Below are positions 8,341-17,547 of a stretch of DNA of 64,000 bases, one piece after another; within the stretch, counting starts at the first letter, position 1; the number at the start of each line of letters is the position of its first letter. The stretch is from Spartobacteria bacterium (GTDB lineage: Bacteria; Verrucomicrobiota; Verrucomicrobiia; Chthoniobacterales; UBA10450), in NCBI GenBank assembly GCA_003167365.1, contig PMTM01000006.1, positions 330,391 to 394,390 of the forward strand, written 5' to 3'. Made by a program: the position numbers and the translations under genes. A model generated the notes under the pieces. The model was not told the DNA's origin. It was given only the letters and a program-made list of their open reading frames with translations, and ran no database searches.

Positions 8341-8922
8341 ATGGATGATCTTGATGCAGGCGCTCTGGTTACAGCTGCGCTTCAGCACGATGACGAAGCG
8401 GCTCGCGAATTGGTTCGCCGTCTTTATCCGCTTGTCGCAAAAATGGTGCGCGCGCATCGACCGCGCCGCGCTCCTGAAGAGGATCTTTGCCAAATGATTT
8501 TCATTAAGATGTTTCAAGGTTTGCCACAGTTCTCGGGCAAAGTCCCGCTGGAACACTGGGTTTCTCGCATCGCGATCAATACCTGTATCAACCAAATCCA
8601 GTCAGAAAGAGTGCGGCCGGAGATCCGACAGGCGGATTTGAGTGAGGAAGAAGCTGCGGTGGTTGAAAACCTGGCGACCTCCTCCGAGGAACTGACCCCG
8701 GACAAGCAATTTGCCTCGCGCCAACTGGTCGAGCACCTTCTCAGTGCACTGAAACCAGTCGAGCGTCTTGTGATCGATCTACTTTATCTGCAGGGGCGAA
8801 CGGTGGCCGAGATAAGAAAAATCACCGGATGGAGCGTGGCGCTGGTGAAAGTGCGAGCGTTTCGGGCGCGGCAAAAAATGAAACAGCAATTGGAAAGAAT
8901 TTCGATGGAGGAAAAGCGATGA
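8341..8922 (+). CDS. ECF-type RNA polymerase sigma factor
   Basis: A 193-residue sigma-70 family protein. Region 2 (about 20-90) includes LYPLVAKMVRAHR, EDLCQMIFIKMFQGL and WVSRIAINTCINQ; region 4 (about 135-190) includes LKPVERLVIDLLYLQG, the helix-turn-helix TVAEIRKITGWSVALVKVR and a basic tail. It lacks sigma regions 1 and 3, as ECF factors do. Its stop overlaps the next ATG (ATGA), coupling it to a membrane protein that is probably its anti-sigma factor, then to a Spy-like protein. Confidence 0.9.
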   Translation: MDDLDAGALVTAALQHDDEAARELVRRLYPLVAKMVRAHRPRRAPEEDLCQMIFIKMFQGLPQFSGKVPLEHWVSRIAINTCINQIQSERVRPEIRQADLSEEEAAVVENLATSSEELTPDKQFASRQLVEHLLSALKPVERLVIDLLYLQGRTVAEIRKITGWSVALVKVRAFRARQKMKQQLERISMEEKR

Positions 8923-9227
8923 ACCATGTCGATCTAAAAATCGATCGCCTGCTGCGATCAGCTGCGCAGGGGAACGAGGATGTTTCTTCGACCGCGCCGT
9001 TCGGATTCGATACGCGAGTTGTCGCGCTCTGGCGCGCGGAAAGGCCGGGAAATTCCAACGGCCTGGCGCGATTGCTTCGCCGCGTCGCGTTCACGGCCGC
9101 GAGTGTCATCGTGATTTCTTCCGCGGCTGCGCTTTATGAAATCAAGGAAGAGCGCGAAGCGGGCGAACCATTTGCCAACGAATTCGCGATCGCGGACAGC
9201 GCGATTCAAAGCGAGTTTCCACAATGA
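8919..9227 (+). CDS. Probable anti-sigma-like single-TM protein
   Basis: A 102-residue protein overlapping the sigma factor stop by ATGA and the next gene start by another ATGA. The N-terminal about 60 residues are polar, then one transmembrane helix (about 61-76), then a short acidic tail. Position and topology fit a short anti-sigma factor, but the zinc-binding HxxxCxxC anti-sigma motif is absent, so the role is inferred from context. Confidence 0.6.
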   Translation: MNHVDLKIDRLLRSAAQGNEDVSSTAPFGFDTRVVALWRAERPGNSNGLARLLRRVAFTAASVIVISSAAALYEIKEEREAGEPFANEFAIADSAIQSEFPQ

Positions 9228-9646
9228 ACCGCGCGTTGCAGTGGAAACTCGTGGCCGGATTCATCCTGGTCTTCGTGGCCGGCGGAATAACTGGCGCCTT
9301 TGTCGGCGCGTTGCACGCGCGCAGTCAGGTTTTCGGTCCGCACCGCGGAATGCCCGGTGAGCGCATGCGACATTGGATTCGGCACGAGCTCGATTTGACA
9401 CCGGACCAGGTCGCGAAAATTTCGCCGATCATCGACAAAGCTTCGGCACAACTGGAATCCATCCGCACGGAAACCGGCGGGCGCGTCCGCGAAATTGTGG
9501 AGCAGGCGCACCAGGAAATGGCGGCGAGTCTTACGGACGAACAACGCGCCAAATTGCAGAAGATCGAAGCGCGCCATCAGCATCATCGCGGTTTTCACCA
9601 GCCGCGCATGTCTCCGTCCGACCACGAGGAGCCTAACTCGCAATAG
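9224..9646 (+). CDS. Membrane-anchored Spy/ZraP-like heavy-metal-resistance protein
   Basis: A 140-residue protein. A single N-terminal transmembrane anchor (about 8-30) precedes a helical periplasmic domain with LTPDQVAKISPIIDK near residue 58 and LTDEQRAKLQKIEAR near residue 102, the LTXXQ repeats of Spy/CpxP/ZraP proteins. The C-terminus is His-rich (RHQHHRGFH), consistent with metal binding. The ATGA overlap makes it the third gene of the sigma operon; it likely senses envelope or metal stress and feeds the sigma/anti-sigma pair. Confidence 0.75.
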   Translation: MNRALQWKLVAGFILVFVAGGITGAFVGALHARSQVFGPHRGMPGERMRHWIRHELDLTPDQVAKISPIIDKASAQLESIRTETGGRVREIVEQAHQEMAASLTDEQRAKLQKIEARHQHHRGFHQPRMSPSDHEEPNSQ

Positions 9647-9683
9647 GCATACGATGTCTGAAATTGCGAGCGTCGCGCCGGCC

Positions 9684-10694
9684 CTACAATTGTTCCACGA
9701 TTTCGCGCAATAGCCCCGGCCCGCGGTAAATGTAACCGGTGTAAACTTGGAGAAGCCGCGCGCCAGCTCCGAGTTTCTCTCTCGCTGATTCCACATTGAA
9801 GATTCCGCCCGACGCAATCACGGGGATTGTCGACCTTGTCGTGATCGAGCGCACGAACGCCGTCGATCTTTCCCTCAGCGGCTCGCCGCTTAATCCACCC
9901 TCTTGATTCTGCCGCGGCGAAATTGCCGAATGATCAAGCGTTGTGTTGGTCGCGATGATCCCGTCCACCTGGTTTTCTTCGCAGACCGCAATCATCTCTT
10001 CGAGCTCAGCCGGCGAAAGGTCGGGAGCAATTTTGATAACGATCGGCTTTCGTGCGGTTTGGTTTTCTTCACGGATTGCGCGCAACAGAATAGACAATGG
10101 TTCTCGCGTCTGCAGCGAGCGAAGTCCCGGCGTATTCGGCGAGCTGATGTTGAGCGCGATGTAATCGGCAAACGGATGCAATCGCTGAAACGAGTAACGA
10201 TAGTCGGACGTGGCTTCTTCCACCGGCGTCACTTTCGACTTGCCGATGTTGATCCCGACCGGCACGCGCGGCCAGCGTCCGCTTTCGCGCAATTTCCGCA
10301 GCCGTTCCGCGACAACGTCCGCGCCATCGTTATTAAATCCGAGCCGGTTAATCAGCGCTTGTTGTTCGGGATAGCGAAAGATGCGTGGTCGCGGATTTCC
10401 CGGCTGCGCCTTGGCCGTTACCGTTCCGATCTCGATGAAACCGAAGCCGAGTGCTTCCCACGCAGGAAGGGCGACCCCGCTCTTGTCGAAGCCCGCAGCC
10501 AGACCAATTGGATTCGGAAAGGTCAATCCGAAAACCGTTTTTGGCTTCGGTGGCGGCTGGAAAATCCTCAACGTTCTTAGCGCAAGATCGACATGCGACG
10601 CGTGGCGCAACGTCCCGATGGCAAAATGATGTGCGGTTTCCGGATGGAGCGAAAAGAGCAACGGCCTGACGAATCGCTCGTAGGCATTTTTCAT
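9684..10694 (-). CDS. pyrD: Dihydroorotate dehydrogenase (quinone), class 2
   Basis: A 336-residue enzyme of pyrimidine synthesis that oxidises dihydroorotate to orotate and passes electrons to the quinone pool. An N-terminal helix (MKNAYERFVRPLLF) is the membrane-associating part of class 2 enzymes. The FMN barrel shows NPIGLAAGFDKSG, INRLGFNNDG, NISSPNTPGLR and the C-terminal VIASGGIF. The ATG at 10694 overlaps the mnmE stop as ATGA, which decides the start over an upstream TTG. It is the third gene of hisC-mnmE-pyrD. Confidence 0.95.
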   Translation of the reverse strand: MKNAYERFVRPLLFSLHPETAHHFAIGTLRHASHVDLALRTLRIFQPPPKPKTVFGLTFPNPIGLAAGFDKSGVALPAWEALGFGFIEIGTVTAKAQPGNPRPRIFRYPEQQALINRLGFNNDGADVVAERLRKLRESGRWPRVPVGINIGKSKVTPVEEATSDYRYSFQRLHPFADYIALNISSPNTPGLRSLQTREPLSILLRAIREENQTARKPIVIKIAPDLSPAELEEMIAVCEENQVDGIIATNTTLDHSAISPRQNQEGGLSGEPLRERSTAFVRSITTRSTIPVIASGGIFNVESAREKLGAGARLLQVYTGYIYRGPGLLREIVEQL

Positions 10695-12055
10695 TTGCCG
10701 ATGCAAAACTGGCTGAACACGGAATCGAGAATCTGTTCGACGTCGACCGCTCCGAGCACTTCGCCCACGGCGTGTAGTGCGTCGCTAAGATCGACAGCGA
10801 CGTATTCAGGCGCGAGGCCATTGCTCATCGCATCAAGCGCGCGACCGCACGCTTGATGCGCGCGCCGCAAACAATCGCGGTGGCGCATATTAATCGCGAC
10901 CGCGCTTTCCGGTCGCAAATTTTCTTTCGTAATGCGGTTGAGGATTTCCTGCTCGAGACAGGATAGACCTTCTCCCGTCGCGCAGGAAATGCGGAGCCCA
11001 TCGACATTTTTCCAATCGCCATGTTCGGGCAGATCGCTTTTGTTGAGAAGCATGATCTCGGCGCCATTTCCCGAGCGCGTTTCAAAATCTGCGGGTTTCG
11101 GGGCGTTCCGATCGGCGATGCGCAGACACAAGTCGGCGGTTTCCAGCGATTTTTCCGTACGCGCCATTCCCTTTCGCTCGAGGTCGTTGGTCGATGCACG
11201 TAACCCGGCGGTGTCGAGCAACCGGATCGGCAGGCCGCGGAGGTTGATCAATTCTTCGATAGTGTCGCGCGTTGTTCCGTGCGTGTCGCTCACGATCACT
11301 CGCTCGTAGCCGAGCAAGCGATTGAGCAAGCTCGATTTGCCGGCGTTGGTTGCGCCGTAAATCACGACCCGGACGCCTTCGCGCAAAATTCGCCCCTGAT
11401 CGGCGGTTGCCAACAAGGCGTCCATTTCTTTGCGAATCGAATCCAGGCGCGCACGTAGTTGCAGGCGGTCGTCCGGCGCGATTCCTTCTTCTGGAAAATC
11501 GATCGACGCTTCGATGTTCGCGACAAGAGCGACAAGTTCATCGCGGATTTTCTTTATCTGTTGGCCGAGTCGACCCTCAAGCTGCTCGGTCGCAGATCGC
11601 AAAGCGAGATCGGTCTTGGCGCGAATCAGATCGATGACCGCTTCGGCTTGCGTTAAATCCATCTTGCCATTCAAAAATGCGCGCTCGGTGAATTCGCCGG
11701 GACGCGCGCCGCGCGCGCCCGCGCGTAGACATGATTCGAGCACACGCGCGCTTACCAGCGTGCCGCCATGACAACTGATCTCGACCAGATCTTCGCCGGT
11801 GTAACTGGCCGGCGCACGATGGATCGACATCATCCCCTGATCGATCAATCGTCCGGCCTCATCGACAATCTCTCCGAAGTGCTGAACATGGGGTGGAAAC
11901 TCAGACGGCTTTTGTTTGGCGCGAAACATTTTGTCCGCAACTGCGATCGCGTCCACGCCGGAGATTCGGACGAGCGCAATCGCGCCTTCGCCCGCGGGCG
12001 TGGAGATTGCAGCGATGGTATCGCCCGCGATCACGTGCTCGTGCTGCGCAGTCAA
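10691..12055 (-). CDS. mnmE: tRNA uridine-5-carboxymethylaminomethyl GTPase MnmE
   Basis: A 454-residue GTPase that with MnmG modifies U34 of tRNAs. The N-terminal folate-binding domain (GDTIAAISTP) is followed by a GTPase domain with P-loop GATNAGKSS (about 234), DTAGLR switch II and NKSD, then the C-terminal helical domain ending in the family FCIGK motif whose Cys is characteristic. A TTG start at 12055 is chosen: it overlaps the hisC stop as TTGA and gives the usual family length; a longer frame up to 12142 overlaps hisC and shows no family similarity. Confidence 0.93.
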   Translation of the reverse strand: MTAQHEHVIAGDTIAAISTPAGEGAIALVRISGVDAIAVADKMFRAKQKPSEFPPHVQHFGEIVDEAGRLIDQGMMSIHRAPASYTGEDLVEISCHGGTLVSARVLESCLRAGARGARPGEFTERAFLNGKMDLTQAEAVIDLIRAKTDLALRSATEQLEGRLGQQIKKIRDELVALVANIEASIDFPEEGIAPDDRLQLRARLDSIRKEMDALLATADQGRILREGVRVVIYGATNAGKSSLLNRLLGYERVIVSDTHGTTRDTIEELINLRGLPIRLLDTAGLRASTNDLERKGMARTEKSLETADLCLRIADRNAPKPADFETRSGNGAEIMLLNKSDLPEHGDWKNVDGLRISCATGEGLSCLEQEILNRITKENLRPESAVAINMRHRDCLRRAHQACGRALDAMSNGLAPEYVAVDLSDALHAVGEVLGAVDVEQILDSVFSQFCIGK

Positions 12056-13161
12056 CTTGGTCGATCCTGCGACAGGACTTCCTTCAGCGCGGCGATGCAT
12101 TTTCGATTTTGGGTCATCGTTCCGATGGAAATGCGGACCCACTCCGGCAAGTTGTAACCCTTGAGCGGACGAACAATGATTTTCCTGGTTAATAGTTTCC
12201 CAAATATCGCGGGACCATCGCCGACGTTCACCATGATGAAATTTCCGGCGCTCGGGATAAACGCCAATTTCAGTTCGGCGAATTCTTCCTGTAAATAGGA
12301 GCGGCCGTCATCGACCAGGCGCTTGGTTTCGCGCTCATGCGCCTTGTCTTCGAGCGCGGCAAGCGCGCCGATCTGCGCGATGCTGTTTACGTTGAACGGC
12401 TGCCGCGTTTTCTGAAGCACCGCAATCATTTCGGGATGCGCGATTCCGTAACCGACGCGCGTGCCCGCGAGTCCGTGGATTTTCGAAAACGTGCGCAACA
12501 CGACAACATTCCGGCGATCCCGAACGTACTTGAGGGTGTCGGGCGGATTGTCGATGAACTCGTAATACGCTTCATCGAAAACCGTGACGACATTTTCCGG
12601 AACGCGCGACATGTACTTATCGATTTTGTCCTGGGAGATCAATGTGCCGGTTGGGTTGTTCGGGTTGGCGATGAAGACAATGCGCGCCTTCGGTGTAATC
12701 GCATCCAGCATAGCGTTGAGATCGTGTTCGTAATTCGGGCTCGGAGTTTCGATTGTGCGCGCGCCAAAAAGTGCTGCGATCAATTTGTAGGCAACGAAAG
12801 CATGCTCGGAAGCGATCGCTTCGTCGCCGGGTTTTAGAAAGGCGTGACCGAGAAATTCGATTACTTCGTTCGAGCCATTTCCGAGAATGATGTTTTCGCA
12901 CTTAACACCGAGTTTCGAGGCGAGCGCATTTCGCAGATAAAAACCGCCGCCATCCGGATAGAGTTGCGCATCATTCAATGCAACGCGCATCGCTTCGATC
13001 GCTTTCGGCGATGACCCAAGCGGATTCTCGTTAGAAGCGAGTTTGATGATTTCACGAGGATCGATATTGAGCTCGCGCGCGGTTTCCTCGATCGGCTTGC
13101 CCGGTTCATAAACGGAAAGCTCGCGCAACTGCGGATTAGCGATGTCCCAAAGCGACTGCAT
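12052..13161 (-). CDS. hisC: Histidinol-phosphate aminotransferase
   Basis: A 369-residue fold-type I PLP aminotransferase of histidine biosynthesis. KLASNENPLGSSP near residue 40, ANPNNPTGT near residue 165, VFDEAYYEF near residue 193 and the PLP lysine in TFSKIHGLAGTRVGYG near residue 223 are diagnostic of HisC-like enzymes. It is the first gene of the overlapping hisC-mnmE-pyrD operon and is divergent from the LAB_N gene across about 60 bp. Confidence 0.92.
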   Translation of the reverse strand: MQSLWDIANPQLRELSVYEPGKPIEETARELNIDPREIIKLASNENPLGSSPKAIEAMRVALNDAQLYPDGGGFYLRNALASKLGVKCENIILGNGSNEVIEFLGHAFLKPGDEAIASEHAFVAYKLIAALFGARTIETPSPNYEHDLNAMLDAITPKARIVFIANPNNPTGTLISQDKIDKYMSRVPENVVTVFDEAYYEFIDNPPDTLKYVRDRRNVVVLRTFSKIHGLAGTRVGYGIAHPEMIAVLQKTRQPFNVNSIAQIGALAALEDKAHERETKRLVDDGRSYLQEEFAELKLAFIPSAGNFIMVNVGDGPAIFGKLLTRKIIVRPLKGYNLPEWVRISIGTMTQNRKCIAALKEVLSQDRPS

Positions 13162-13223
13162 TGGCCGCGAACTTAAGCAGAATTCCTGTCCTGGTCTAAC
13201 CGCGGGAGAGGCTTGCGATTGAC

Positions 13224-13586
13224 GTGGCGAAATGCGATGAAGGTGCCTTGGCGCATTACTTTCAGAATTTTTGGGAAAATGTAACCGGGGGAGCTAATTT
13301 TTGGACATTCTTCGGGTTGACGGCCAACCTCCTATTCGCGAGCCGCTTCGCTATCCAGTGGTACGTTTCGGAGAAGCTCAAGCGCAGCGTTATTCCGGTG
13401 CAGTTTTGGTACTTAAGTATCGTCGGAAGCGTGATGATGCTGATCTACGCAATCTACATCGGAAAAGTGCCGCTCATCCTGGGCTTTTTGTTTCCGACAA
13501 TTATTTACATTCGTAATCTAATGTTGATTCGCAAAGGTGAGCGCGAATCTAAAATTGGTGTAAGCGAGACGGACGGTGATCGCTAG
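13224..13586 (+). CDS. LAB_N domain membrane protein (lipid-A-disaccharide synthase N-terminal-like)
   Basis: A 120-residue protein from a GTG start with three transmembrane segments. Motifs FASRFAIQWYVSEKLKRS and PVQFWYLSIVGS match the lipid A biosynthesis N-terminal (LAB_N) family, small membrane proteins often found near glycosyltransferases and possibly involved in lipid or sugar transfer. It overlaps the downstream cysteine desulfurase by 11 nt. Confidence 0.75.
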   Translation: MAKCDEGALAHYFQNFWENVTGGANFWTFFGLTANLLFASRFAIQWYVSEKLKRSVIPVQFWYLSIVGSVMMLIYAIYIGKVPLILGFLFPTIIYIRNLMLIRKGERESKIGVSETDGDR

Positions 13587-14772
13587 CAATCAAATTATCT
13601 ACCTCGACAACAACGCCACGACGCAGCTCGATCCGGCGGTGGTGGAGGAGATGCTGCCATTCCTGACGAATTGCTACGGCAATCCATCGAGCGGTTATCG
13701 ATTCGGCATGCAAGTACGGAAGGCGATCGATCTGGCGCGCGAGCGCACGGCCGCACTGCTCGGGTGCGAACCCGGCGAAATTGTTTTCACGAGTTGCGGG
13801 ACCGAGTCGAACAACGCCGCGATCAATTCCGCAGTGCAATTCGAGCCGCGCAGCAAACATGTTGTGACCAGTGCGGTAGAACACAGCGCGGTCTTGCGGC
13901 ATTGCCAGGAACTCGAGAGACGCGGAGCTGAAATGACATTTCTCGGAGTCGACCAAAATGGCGATGTCGATCTTGCCGAAGCGGAGAAAGCGATTCGTCC
14001 CAACACAACGATCGTCTCGATGATGTGGGCGAACAATGAGACCGGCGTGTTATTCCCGGTTGAGAAGATCGCGGCAATTTGTCGTGAGAAACGCGTTCTC
14101 TTTCACACCGACGCCGTGCAAATCGCCGGTAAGGTCCCGATTCGCCTCCGCGATTCGGCCATTAATTTTCTCTCACTCTCGGCGCACAAATTCCACGGAC
14201 CAAAAGGCGTCGGTGTTCTTTATGTAAATAAGCGCTCGCGTTTCAGTTCTTCCATCATCGGGGGAAGCCAAGAGAACGCGCGGCGCGCTGGAACGGAAAA
14301 CGTGGCGTCGATTGTCGCGCTTGGAAAAGCAGCGGAACGCGCGGCCGAATGTCTATCCGACGAGGCGACGCGAGTGCGGACAATGCGCGGTCGATTCGAG
14401 AACGGGATTCTCGGAACAGTGAGCGGCGCATCGGTTAACGGCGCGGGCGCGGAGCGGCTTCCGAATACATCCAATTTCTCCTTTGACGGAATAGAATCGG
14501 GAGCAGCGTTGATGCTCCTGGATCGCCACAATATTTGTTGTTCGGCCGGCTCGGCTTGCCGAACCGGCTCGGGAGAAAGCTCTCACGTTTTGCGAGCGAT
14601 GCATGGAAACGCTGAGCGCGCGCAAAGCAGCCTCCGTTTTTCTTTCGGACGCTTCAATTCCGAGGCCGATGTGGACAAAGCGCTCGAGATCGTCCCACAA
14701 GTGATCGAAAAATTGCGCCGATTGAATTCGCCGGTGGCGAGCGCGCAACCCGCGAAGGCGTCGACACGCTGA
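13576..14772 (+). CDS. Cysteine desulfurase (NifS/IscS family)
   Basis: A 398-residue PLP enzyme that takes sulfur from cysteine for Fe-S cluster or thio-cofactor synthesis. IYLDNNATTQ at the N-terminus, TESNN near residue 77, HTDAVQ near residue 179, the PLP lysine in SAHKFHGPKG near residue 205 and the catalytic Cys loop CSAGSACRTGS near residue 322 place it in this family. The GTG start overlaps the LAB_N gene, and no Isu/IscU scaffold gene is adjacent, so which pathway it serves is open. Confidence 0.92.
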   Translation: MIASNQIIYLDNNATTQLDPAVVEEMLPFLTNCYGNPSSGYRFGMQVRKAIDLARERTAALLGCEPGEIVFTSCGTESNNAAINSAVQFEPRSKHVVTSAVEHSAVLRHCQELERRGAEMTFLGVDQNGDVDLAEAEKAIRPNTTIVSMMWANNETGVLFPVEKIAAICREKRVLFHTDAVQIAGKVPIRLRDSAINFLSLSAHKFHGPKGVGVLYVNKRSRFSSSIIGGSQENARRAGTENVASIVALGKAAERAAECLSDEATRVRTMRGRFENGILGTVSGASVNGAGAERLPNTSNFSFDGIESGAALMLLDRHNICCSAGSACRTGSGESSHVLRAMHGNAERAQSSLRFSFGRFNSEADVDKALEIVPQVIEKLRRLNSPVASAQPAKASTR

Positions 14773-14819
14773 TCGCGAAGGCTCGCAACTTGCTCGCCTT
14801 TGCCTAGGCTGAGATCGAC

Positions 14820-16397
14820 ATGAAAGTTTCCACTGCTCAATCCTCCGCTGCGACTTGGCCGGAGGAGAAAAAGAGCGCGTGGCCCTTAATCATTGCGATT
14901 GGTTGTTTCGGTTTGCTCTGGCTTGAGACGATCAATCATTTGAAAGGCGAATGGTCGTTCAATCCGCAATACGCGTATGGATGGGGTGTTCCGTTCCTTG
15001 CCCTTTATTTGTTTTGGCGACGCTGGTCCACGCGGCCCGCGCCGGCGCCGCCAGGACAACGGCTCCTGCCGATCGCACTCGTCATTTTTTGCGCGCTAAT
15101 TTTCTTTCCGATTCGCTTTCTTTCCGAAGCAAATCCTGATTGGCGTTTGCTCAGTTGGATGTTTTCTGTCGTGGCCGTCGTGATCACGACAAGTTGCATT
15201 TTTTTGGCGGGTGGCCGGCGGTGGCTTCATCATTTCACGTTTCCAATTGTTTTCTTTCTCGTCGCGGTTCCATGGCCAACGCACATCGAGCAATTCGTCG
15301 TGCAGCATCTCATGCACGCGGAGGCAGCGATCAACGTATCGATGCTAAACCTCGTTGGAATTCCCGCCGTCCAACAGGGCAACGTCATCGAAGTCGGCTC
15401 CGCGCTCATCGGAATCGAAGAGGCGTGCAGCGGCGTGCGGTCGTTGCAAGCGACTTTGATGGTGTCGCTTTTTCTCGGCGAACTTTATTCGTTCAACGCC
15501 CTTGCTCGCGTAATCCTGGTCGTGGCCGGAGCGTTGCTCGCTTTCTCTTGCAATCTCGTTCGCACGGCAATTTTGGTTTGGATCGGCGCACACCAGGGAA
15601 CCGAGGCGATCGAAAAATGGCATGATCCGGCTGGGATGACGATTCTGTTGGTCTGCCTGGCCGGTCTTTGGATGCTCAGCTTAATAATGCAACGCCGTTC
15701 CGTTTTTGTAAGTGAACAAGCCCCAAACGGGGGAGCGACGGCCCCTGTGCGCTTCTCACAACCTTTGCTGATTGGCCTCACGCTTTGGATACTTGTTGCG
15801 GAAGCCAGCGTGCAGAGTTGGTACAGGTTTCATCGACCTTCGGCTACGGACACGCGTTGGGCAGTGAACTGGCCAACGTCGGAAAGCGAATACAAATCGG
15901 TAACCGTGCCCACCGAAGCCGAAAATCTGCTGCGTTACAACGAAGGCGGCGCAGGCACATGGCAGGGAAGCGACGGCCGTCCCTGGATGATGTATTTCTT
16001 TCGTTGGTTTCCTGGGCGCACAGCCGCGCTTTTTGTGAAGATTCATCGGCCCGATGTTTGTCTGCCGGCCAGCGGGATGACCTTGAGTCACGATGCTGGA
16101 TTACGATTGATCACCGTCAATGGCGCGAGCCTGCCGATTCGCTCGTATCGATTTTATGATCGGGGAACGCCGCTCCATGTTTTTTATTGTTACTCGGACG
16201 GTCGCTCTTCCTATGAGAACGCGGCCGCCGCCGAACGGGAAGATTGGACGGCGAGCGGCCGTTTGCGTGCGGCGTGGGAAGGCCGGCGCGATGTGGGAGC
16301 GCAGATGTTGGAAATCGTGGTGTGGGGCTACGAAGACGACCGCGATGCGGAAGAAGCGTTGCAGCGCCAGCTCGCGAAAATTATCCAGCTCGGCTGA
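14820..16397 (+). CDS. xrt: Exosortase fused to EpsI domain
   Basis: A 525-residue polytopic protein. The N-terminal about 300 residues hold eight or so transmembrane helices with the exosortase catalytic set: Cys about 203 in EEACSGVRS, Arg about 248 in CNLVRTA and His about 268 in KWHDPAG. The C-terminal about 200 residues are an EpsI-type domain with HRPDVCLPASG. Exosortases cut and attach PEP-CTERM-type proteins at the envelope, usually in organisms that make extracellular polysaccharide. No PEP-CTERM or VPDSG-type substrate gene is visible here. The start lies just after an AGATCGACA site. Confidence 0.9.
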   Translation: MKVSTAQSSAATWPEEKKSAWPLIIAIGCFGLLWLETINHLKGEWSFNPQYAYGWGVPFLALYLFWRRWSTRPAPAPPGQRLLPIALVIFCALIFFPIRFLSEANPDWRLLSWMFSVVAVVITTSCIFLAGGRRWLHHFTFPIVFFLVAVPWPTHIEQFVVQHLMHAEAAINVSMLNLVGIPAVQQGNVIEVGSALIGIEEACSGVRSLQATLMVSLFLGELYSFNALARVILVVAGALLAFSCNLVRTAILVWIGAHQGTEAIEKWHDPAGMTILLVCLAGLWMLSLIMQRRSVFVSEQAPNGGATAPVRFSQPLLIGLTLWILVAEASVQSWYRFHRPSATDTRWAVNWPTSESEYKSVTVPTEAENLLRYNEGGAGTWQGSDGRPWMMYFFRWFPGRTAALFVKIHRPDVCLPASGMTLSHDAGLRLITVNGASLPIRSYRFYDRGTPLHVFYCYSDGRSSYENAAAAEREDWTASGRLRAAWEGRRDVGAQMLEIVVWGYEDDRDAEEALQRQLAKIIQLG

Positions 16398-16444
16398 ATC
16401 GACATCTTCACGAATCCGAAATATCGTGAGGACTTACCACTTCT

Positions 16445-17098
16445 ATGATGGATAAGCCTCTCGATCCCTCTTCGCCGCTTTACGAACATGCTGCCCATGG
16501 ATTGCGCCGGCGTGATCTCGATCCCGACCCGATCAAGCAATTCATCAACTGGTTCACCGCGGCAGCAGAGGCCGGTATTCGCGATGTAAACGCGATGAGC
16601 CTCGCCACCGCCAGCCCGGATGGGAAACCGTCGGTGCGCATCGTTCTGCTGAAGGGTTTCGATCAGGACGGCTTTGTCTTTTTTACAAATTACGCGAGCG
16701 AAAAAGGGCGACAGTTGGATGCGAATCCAAACGCCGCGCTCGGATTTTATTGGATCGAACTAGATCGACAGATTCGCATTAACGGAAAAGTTGAAAGGAC
16801 GTCGCGCGAGAAATCCGAACGCTATTTCCACTTGCGTCCGCTGGGCAGCCAGCTCGGGGCGTGGGCATCGCGACAAAGCGAGGTGATCGACGCACGCCGT
16901 GTCTTGGACGCGCAGTTGGCCGAAATGACCGAACGCTACGGCGACGGCCCCATCCCATTGCCGCCGCAATGGGGCGGATACCGCTTAAAACCGGCGACGA
17001 TTGAATTCTGGCAGGGACGTCTAAATCGTTTGCACGATCGGTTTCGCTATACGCGACGCGCCGATAGCAGTTGGTGCATCGACCGGCTCTCCCCTTAA
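16445..17098 (+). CDS. pdxH: Pyridoxamine/pyridoxine 5'-phosphate oxidase
   Basis: A 217-residue FMN enzyme that makes pyridoxal 5'-phosphate. Motifs [33 protein letters not shown] and the C-terminal RLHDRFRY with the preceding WQG match PdxH throughout, and the length is normal. It lies 47 nt downstream of the exosortase gene but has no obvious functional tie to it. Confidence 0.94.
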   Translation: MMDKPLDPSSPLYEHAAHGLRRRDLDPDPIKQFINWFTAAAEAGIRDVNAMSLATASPDGKPSVRIVLLKGFDQDGFVFFTNYASEKGRQLDANPNAALGFYWIELDRQIRINGKVERTSREKSERYFHLRPLGSQLGAWASRQSEVIDARRVLDAQLAEMTERYGDGPIPLPPQWGGYRLKPATIEFWQGRLNRLHDRFRYTRRADSSWCIDRLSP

Positions 17099-17125
17099 TG
17101 GCGAGGGCCCGACCTCGTCAATGAA

Positions 17126-17437
17126 TTAGAATCCGCTGCGAATCCCGCGATCAGGGTCGCGCGGACTTATTACGCCGCCGAGGCGGTCCCACGCGGCTTT
17201 CACCGCCGGAAGTGCCTGGTCCCACGGCAAATCCGAACCGGCGCAATGCTTTTCGTAATCGAGTGCCAAGTCATCCTCGATTTCTTCGAACTTCTTGCCG
17301 GTATATTTCGCCGCGCCTTCATGACCAGTGCGATACGCCGGAGCGTAATGTTCAAATGAAAGATTCTTGTCCGCATACGGCTGCTTTGCGTGATGTTCGC
17401 GCCAGTATGCTTCTGCCTTTGTGTGTTCGTCGGTCAT
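17126..17437 (-). CDS. Conserved hypothetical protein, about 100 residues
   Basis: A 103-residue acidic, soluble-looking protein with the segment FEHYAPAYRTGHEGAAKY, an acidic middle (FEEIEDDLALDYEK) and WDQALPAVKAAWDRL. I recall this pattern from uncharacterised proteins in several phyla, but no function. It is convergent with pdxH and divergent from the DUF883-like gene. Confidence 0.6.
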   Translation of the reverse strand: MTDEHTKAEAYWREHHAKQPYADKNLSFEHYAPAYRTGHEGAAKYTGKKFEEIEDDLALDYEKHCAGSDLPWDQALPAVKAAWDRLGGVISPRDPDRGIRSGF

Positions 17438-17547
17438 TTGGAATCCTTTCGCTCTTCGTTAACTATTTCGTGATTGGGCCGTCGCGTGGATGTGGATGAT
17501 CGATAACTAAAAAGGCGCAAAAGAGCGCGGATGTGCGAATCATTTAT

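Noticed and set aside
10691-10706. TTG start of pyrD at 10706
   Set aside because: The ATG at 10694 makes an ATGA overlap with mnmE and begins with the family's MKNAYERF helix.
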